Shown here: one piece after another, positions 6,972 through 9,755 of the stretch | Layout: every line of letters starts with the position of its first letter | Numbering within the stretch: position 1 is the first letter of the stretch | NCBI GenBank assembly: GCA_013414725.1 | Contig: CP058706.1 | Span: 470,627-480,381, forward strand | Length of the DNA stretch: 9,755 bases | Reading direction: 5' to 3' | Origin: Coxiellaceae bacterium | GTDB taxonomy: Bacteria > Pseudomonadota > Gammaproteobacteria > GCA-013414725 | The notes under the pieces: generated by a model | The model's input: the letters and a program-made list of their open reading frames with translations, nothing else | What the model was told of the DNA's origin: nothing | The model's database searches: none | Translations under genes and position numbers: made by a program

Positions 6972-7972
6972 AAAGCATTAAATATGCTAATGATGAAAAA
7001 ATCTCAGCATTATCAGTAAAGGACAATCAGCTAATCGTTGGAACAGCCTCCGGTATTCTGCAATACTGGGAAATCAGGCATCAAGGTGAAAAATTGATTA
7101 TTAATTTTATCAAACAATTTAAGGCACATTCGAGCCAGATTAATGCCATATTATTTTTAGACGATAACAATTTTACAACAGCCTCCAGCGATAAAACTGT
7201 CAAGCTTTGGCAAATCCATAACGAACAGTTTGATGCTTCCTTTCAACGGCATAATGCAGCCGTCACTTGTTTATGTCGCCTGGCACCTGACATTATCGCA
7301 AGCGGCTCAAAAGATACAACGATCAATATCTGGCAACTATCACAAAGAAAACTTCTCCGTACATTGAAAGGGCACACTGCCGCAGTGACAGCACTACGCA
7401 CTGCCAATAATGCTCTAATCAGCGCCAGTGATGATAGTAGCGTAATCATTTGGAATTTTCCCATCGTTAAATTAGACCTGCAATTATTAAAACAGAAACT
7501 CAAAACCATCGCTTTTAGCGAAACGGATTCTGCTCATTTCCAATTAAAATGCCTCTTTCATACTAATGAGGTGGATAAACAGCTTTTACAGGATTTAGTC
7601 AACTTTGTTACTGCTAGCTTAGATTTAAAAACAGACATCGACGATGATAATACTGTAATCCATTTTATAGCATCTGATTTACCTACAGGCGAACAGCTAA
7701 CTGGTTTGTTGTCTGGCATCAAAAATTATCTAGACGACGTCACTTCAATAGTAAGCAACGTATGGCAAAAACGCAGAACAACTAGTAGCAGTGCTCTTAT
7801 TGAAAAGCCAACTGAAAACTGGCGGGAAAGCAAATCTATGTCAGCTTTAACGCAAAAACCATTTCTTGGAAGCCCGCGACAAACTCAATTAGACAATAAC
7901 AATGCCTCCATTGCCCCTAAAACCTCGCAGGAAAAAGCAAATACTTACGAACAAAAATTGATCAATAAATAA
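6950..7972 (+). CDS. Fragment 6: remaining WD40 blades and polar C-terminal tail
   Basis: The frame is open from 6950 to TAA 7970-7972. The only internal start candidate (TTG 7094) falls in the middle of a WD40 blade with no ribosome binding site, so this is the end of the preceding reading and not a separate gene. It supplies the end of blade 3 and four further blades: LQYWEIRHQ, VKLWQIHNE, INIWQLSQR and VIIWNFPIV, with GH dipeptides or equivalents (KAHSSQINA, KGHTAAVTA) and SASDDSS-type turns. With the three upstream blades this makes seven, a complete propeller. After about 7470 come helices and an Asp-rich segment (KTDIDDDNTV), then a Ser/Thr/Asn/Lys-rich tail ending YEQKLINK. Such polar tails are common in secreted effectors, but that alone proves nothing. 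Confidence 0.75.
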   Translation, partial: DLRQNQLKSIKYANDEKISALSVKDNQLIVGTASGILQYWEIRHQGEKLIINFIKQFKAHSSQINAILFLDDNNFTTASSDKTVKLWQIHNEQFDASFQRHNAAVTCLCRLAPDIIASGSKDTTINIWQLSQRKLLRTLKGHTAAVTALRTANNALISASDDSSVIIWNFPIVKLDLQLLKQKLKTIAFSETDSAHFQLKCLFHTNEVDKQLLQDLVNFVTASLDLKTDIDDDNTVIHFIASDLPTGEQLTGLLSGIKNYLDDVTSIVSNVWQKRRTTSSSALIEKPTENWRESKSMSALTQKPFLGSPRQTQLDNNNASIAPKTSQEKANTYEQKLINK

Positions 7973-7979
7973 ACAAACG

Positions 7980-8000
7980 CAATCGAATTGTTCATTTTTT
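7980..8000 (+). terminator. Possible weak terminator after the WD40 gene
   Basis: CAAT (7980-7983) can pair with ATTG (7987-7990) around CGA, with an adjoining G-T pair, followed by ATTTTTT (7994-8000). The T-run is good but the stem is very short. The position just after the stop and before the next promoter is right. Confidence 0.28.
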
Positions 8001-8021
8001 GCTCAATTTTCTGTGTATTTC

Positions 8022-8049
8022 TTGCCCAACACCCATCCACTGCTATACT
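8022..8049 (+). promoter_or_regulatory. Promoter of the L,D-transpeptidase gene
   Basis: A -35 box TTGCCC (8022-8027), a 16-base spacer and a -10 box TATACT (8044-8049) preceded by TGC form an extended -10 promoter. The predicted leader is about 55 bases and contains the hairpin 8081-8098. Confidence 0.62.
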
Positions 8050-8080
8050 GAAATTGGAAGATGTATGTTAGTCGCGTTTG

Positions 8081-8098
8081 GCAGCCAGCGATGGCTGC
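8081..8098 (+). promoter_or_regulatory. GNRA-tetraloop hairpin in the leader, abutting the ribosome binding site
   Basis: GCAGCCA (8081-8087) pairs perfectly with TGGCTGC (8092-8098) around the loop GCGA, a GNRA tetraloop. The stem ends 2 bases before the GGAGG ribosome binding site (8101-8105). It could stabilise the mRNA or tune ribosome access. That function is inferred from position only. Confidence 0.5.
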
Positions 8099-8100
8099 GG

Positions 8101-8105
8101 GGAGG
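8101..8105 (+). promoter_or_regulatory. Ribosome binding site GGAGG
   Basis: GGAGG lies 5 bases before ATG 8111 and sets the start there, not at the upstream in-frame TTG 8078, which falls before the leader hairpin. Confidence 0.8.
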
Positions 8106-8110
8106 TAAAT

Positions 8111-8741
8111 ATGCATAAGGGCTGTTACGTAAAACCGTTCGTTATTGCTTTAGCATCATTCGGAATCATGCTTCCAGGTACCGCTGCATTTGGGTATGTC
8201 AATATGACTCAAGCCCAATACAATGCAATGGTAAAAAAGACCCGTCCTACCGTTACACTGTGCTGAATCAGTCTTCACATGGCAAGGCACGGGGCGTCTA
8301 TACTTCACGACGTAATTACGGCAGTCTGCCATTATCACGTCCAGCCACAGGCAACAAGGTATTTGTTTTTAGCCCATCAGCCTTGGCTTGGGCAGTTTAT
8401 GATGGCGACGGCCAACGCGTTCGTGTTGGGCCAGCTTCAGGGGCCGTTCTTATTGCCCTGATGTCGGCCGTGGTTGCCGCACACCTCAAGGTGTATTCCG
8501 TGTGTACTCTAAAGCAGGCCCTGACTACCGCTCCACAAAATTCCCTATACCCTACGGCGGCGCACCCATGCCATGGGCAATGTTCTTCCATGGTGGGTAT
8601 GCAATTCATGGTTCATACGATGTGCCTGGTTATAATGCAAGCCATGGCTGTATCCGAGTCGTTCCTTCGGATGCGCAATGGTTGAATAATAACTTCCTGA
8701 GCAGAGGTAGCACGGTCATTGTGCAACCTTATCGTTCATGA
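8111..8741 (+). pseudogene. L,D-transpeptidase (YkuD family), two frameshifts
   Basis: From ATG 8111 the protein begins with a signal peptide (MHKGCYVKPFVIALASFG, cleavage near GTAAFG), then YVNMTQAQYNAMVKK. The frame breaks at the A6 run 8233-8238. One added A continues into DPSYRYTVLNQSSHGKARGV and WAVYDGDGQRVRVGPASG. The second break is the G4 run 8440-8443. One added G gives GRSYCPDVGRGCRTPQGVF, then GGAPMPWAMFFHGGYAIHGS and the YkuD active-site motif SHGCIRV, with the catalytic Cys codon at 8649-8651. With both bases added the span is exactly 211 codons, 210 residues, a normal length. The enzyme would act in the periplasm, making 3-3 peptidoglycan crosslinks or attaching proteins to the wall. 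The intact catalytic end suggests recent breaks or base-call errors, not an old pseudogene. Confidence 0.85.
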
Positions 8742-8751
8742 CCAAACGCCG

Positions 8752-8788
8752 TTCTATTTCAGGCTGGTCATCCCAGCCTGAAATAGAA
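8752..8788 (+). terminator. Perfect 16-bp stem-loop after the L,D-transpeptidase gene
   Basis: TTCTATTTCAGGCTGG (8752-8767) is exactly complementary to CCAGCCTGAAATAGAA (8773-8788) around a 5-base loop TCATC. It begins 11 bases after the stop codon. No long T-run follows, so it may be a 3'-end stabiliser or a factor-assisted terminator instead of a classical intrinsic one. Confidence 0.65.
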
Positions 8789-8811
8789 ATTAATCATTAG
8801 GTCAAAAAGTC

Positions 8812-9273
8812 ATGGAAAAGATCGCTCAACAAGTGAGAAAAATTTTGATTGCATTGGTGCTAAGCTTTTTTACACCTGCTGTATTGGCACTTTATATTCC
8901 GATAACCCTTACTAATACAACAGAATATTTATTGCAAAATGGTCAAGATGGGTATGAACCTTCTGGCCCAGCCAATGTTTGTTCTTCCGTTTGCATTACG
9001 TCATTTAATAAAGAAATCAGTGAACGCAACACGCCTTCGCCTGTCATGACTTTAGAAATCAGGACCGAAGCCACCGCCTCACATTGTGCCTGGTTTACCT
9101 ATGACGTCATGGACACAGCGGGAAATAATTTTGGCAATATTACCGGGGAATACTGTCCATTCCAAACTGAACCGGTTAAAGCTTGGTCAAATTCACCCGT
9201 AGTGATTTTGATTCCACATCAAGTGCGAGGCCAAAGTACTTTTGATTTAATCAATGCACCCAAACAAAAATAG
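8812..9273 (+). CDS. Small secreted four-cysteine protein of unknown function
   Basis: This 153-residue protein starts at ATG 8812 behind AGGT (8799-8802). The N-terminus is a clear signal peptide: basic MEKIAQQVRK, hydrophobic ILIALVLSFF, and a cleavage site after VLA at residue 26. The mature part of about 127 residues has exactly four cysteines (C57, C61, C92, C115), which suggests two disulfides in the periplasm or outside the cell, and a beta-rich pattern (LYIPITLTNTTEYLL; VMTLEIRTEA; PVVILIPHQV). No lipobox is present. I do not recognise a family. It lies between the L,D-transpeptidase terminator and rtcB, with no strong promoter seen. A surface or envelope role is inferred from export alone. 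Confidence 0.8.
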   Translation: MEKIAQQVRKILIALVLSFFTPAVLALYIPITLTNTTEYLLQNGQDGYEPSGPANVCSSVCITSFNKEISERNTPSPVMTLEIRTEATASHCAWFTYDVMDTAGNNFGNITGEYCPFQTEPVKAWSNSPVVILIPHQVRGQSTFDLINAPKQK

Positions 9274-9319
9274 GTATATGCTGACATCTTTTTCTTTGGC
9301 ATAAAAGGTTGTTATCACC

Positions 9320-9755
9320 GTGGACCTTCATCAATTAAAAAAATAAATGATTATTGCTGGACATTACAGGCCAGCACTCAACAGCCAATTTATCTATTTG
9401 GTAGCGAGACACTGCTCGCCGCAATGGATGATAAAGTCTTAGAACAAATCTGCAATGTCGCTAGCCTGCCTGGATTAGTGGGCGGCGCAATGACAATGCC
9501 TGATGCCCATTGGGGATATGGCTTTCCTATCGGCGGCGTCGCGGCATTTGACGCGAATGAAGGCGGTATTATTTCTGCTGGTGGTGTTGGTTTTGATATT
9601 TCCTGCGGTATTCGCTGTTTGCGGACTAATTTATATTGGCATGATGTATTGCCACACAGCGAAGCATTAGGAAATGCATTATTTGCCTCTATTCCTGCAG
9701 GTGTAGGTGTTGAAGGTAAAATTAGTTTGTCAGAAAAAGAATTAAATAATGTGAT
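9320..9755 (+). CDS. rtcB: RtcB, 3'-phosphate RNA ligase (partial, N-terminal part)
   Basis: A frame open to the window edge encodes about 145 residues from GTG 9320. An in-frame TAA at 9302-9304 and the absence of any other start codon nearby make GTG the likely start; the next in-frame ATG (in AAMDDK) would remove the conserved N-terminus DLHQLKKINDYCWTL. A weak AAAGG site lies at 9304-9308. RtcB hallmarks are clear: MPDAHWGYGFPIGGVAAFD, then GGVGFDISCGIRCLRTNL with metal-binding D93 and C96. RtcB joins RNA 2',3'-cyclic phosphate or 3'-phosphate ends to 5'-OH ends through a GMP-histidine intermediate, in tRNA or rRNA repair. The wording of these motifs is closer to the archaeal/eukaryotic type, which works with archease, than to the E. 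coli form, in keeping with the archease gene at 660-1076. Confidence 0.93.

Larger units (their letters stand above)
3887..7972 (+). pseudogene. Reconstructed kinase-like / LRR / WD40 multidomain gene, multiply frameshifted
   Basis: All three + frames between 3887 and 7972 carry protein-like pieces that join into one product of about 1360 residues. In order: a helical N-terminus from ATG 3887 (MPNDLLSRKVNPNTVLL); a kinase-like first half (4238-4888) with the candidate ATP-binding lysine in GIYFKPN; a helical stretch; a kinase-like second half with DGKADN (5214-5231) and FDED (5292-5303); cysteine-type leucine-rich repeats (about 6150-6476); seven WD40 blades (about 6618-7470); and a polar C-terminal tail. 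At least seven frame changes are needed, most of them one missing base in an A or T run. ATG 3887 lies 23 bases after the preceding stop, behind a weak AAGAGA site, so the two large genes would be co-transcribed. LRR plus WD40 plus a kinase-like fold suggests a host-interacting or signalling protein. This is inference. Confidence 0.6.

Noticed and set aside
7094..7972. Independent WD40 gene starting at TTG 7094
   Set aside because: The start lies inside a blade, has no ribosome binding site, and the frame is open upstream to 6950 with WD40 sequence.
8078..8266. Start at TTG 8078 for the transpeptidase reading frame
   Set aside because: It precedes the leader hairpin and the GGAGG site; ATG 8111 follows a strong ribosome binding site and begins a clean signal peptide.
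8260..8685. Separate 141-codon gene inside the transpeptidase region
   Set aside because: Its first part (to about 8440) is the middle of the transpeptidase; the rest is an out-of-frame shadow of the catalytic domain, which reads in another frame.
9277..9304. Terminator between the secreted protein and rtcB
   Set aside because: TATGC and GCATA can pair around a long T-rich loop, but the stem is only five A+T-rich pairs and no T-run follows it.
1077..9319. Integrated mobile element carrying the accessory genes
   Set aside because: No integrase, transposase, terminal inverted repeats, flanking direct repeats or tRNA attachment site could be seen at either edge.

Overview
The window looks like a chromosomal stretch from a moderately A+T-rich gammaproteobacterium. 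The lineage is an inference. An LRR/WD40/kinase-like protein next to a Cys-rich secreted L,D-transpeptidase recalls Legionella/Coxiella-like, protist-associated bacteria, but nothing here proves it. All supported genes are on the + strand. No tRNA, rRNA, CRISPR, transposase or phage gene was seen.

Layout. (1) 1-99 is the 3' end of an unassigned CDS. (2) 120-1076 holds two tightly packed genes: a RaiA/HPF-like ribosome-associated protein fused to a cold-shock domain, and archease. (3) 1203-7972 holds two large, unusual genes behind a good promoter. The first is an exported seven-repeat propeller/cadherin-like protein with one C-terminal membrane helix. The second is a long multidomain protein: a kinase-like region, leucine-rich repeats and a seven-bladed WD40 propeller. 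Both are broken by single-base frame changes, densely so at 3490-5040. (4) 8022-8788 is an L,D-transpeptidase gene with its own promoter, a GNRA hairpin before its ribosome binding site, two frameshifts and a strong terminal stem-loop. (5) 8812-9273 encodes a small secreted four-cysteine protein of unknown function. (6) 9320 to the window end is the N-terminal third or so of RtcB, the 3'-phosphate RNA ligase, which starts with GTG.

How the genes fit together. RaiA-CSD, archease and RtcB form a coherent RNA-repair and ribosome-protection set: archease is the activating partner of RtcB. Here archease and rtcB are 8.2 kb apart, with the surface/effector-like genes and envelope genes between them.

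The breaks share a pattern. Most are repaired by restoring one missing base in a short mononucleotide run (A, C, T or G). After repair, family-typical residues reappear, such as the WD of a WD40 blade and the complete YkuD domain. Either the sequence carries homopolymer deletion errors, or these accessory genes are decaying. The fragments are therefore annotated both as they read and as reconstructed genes.
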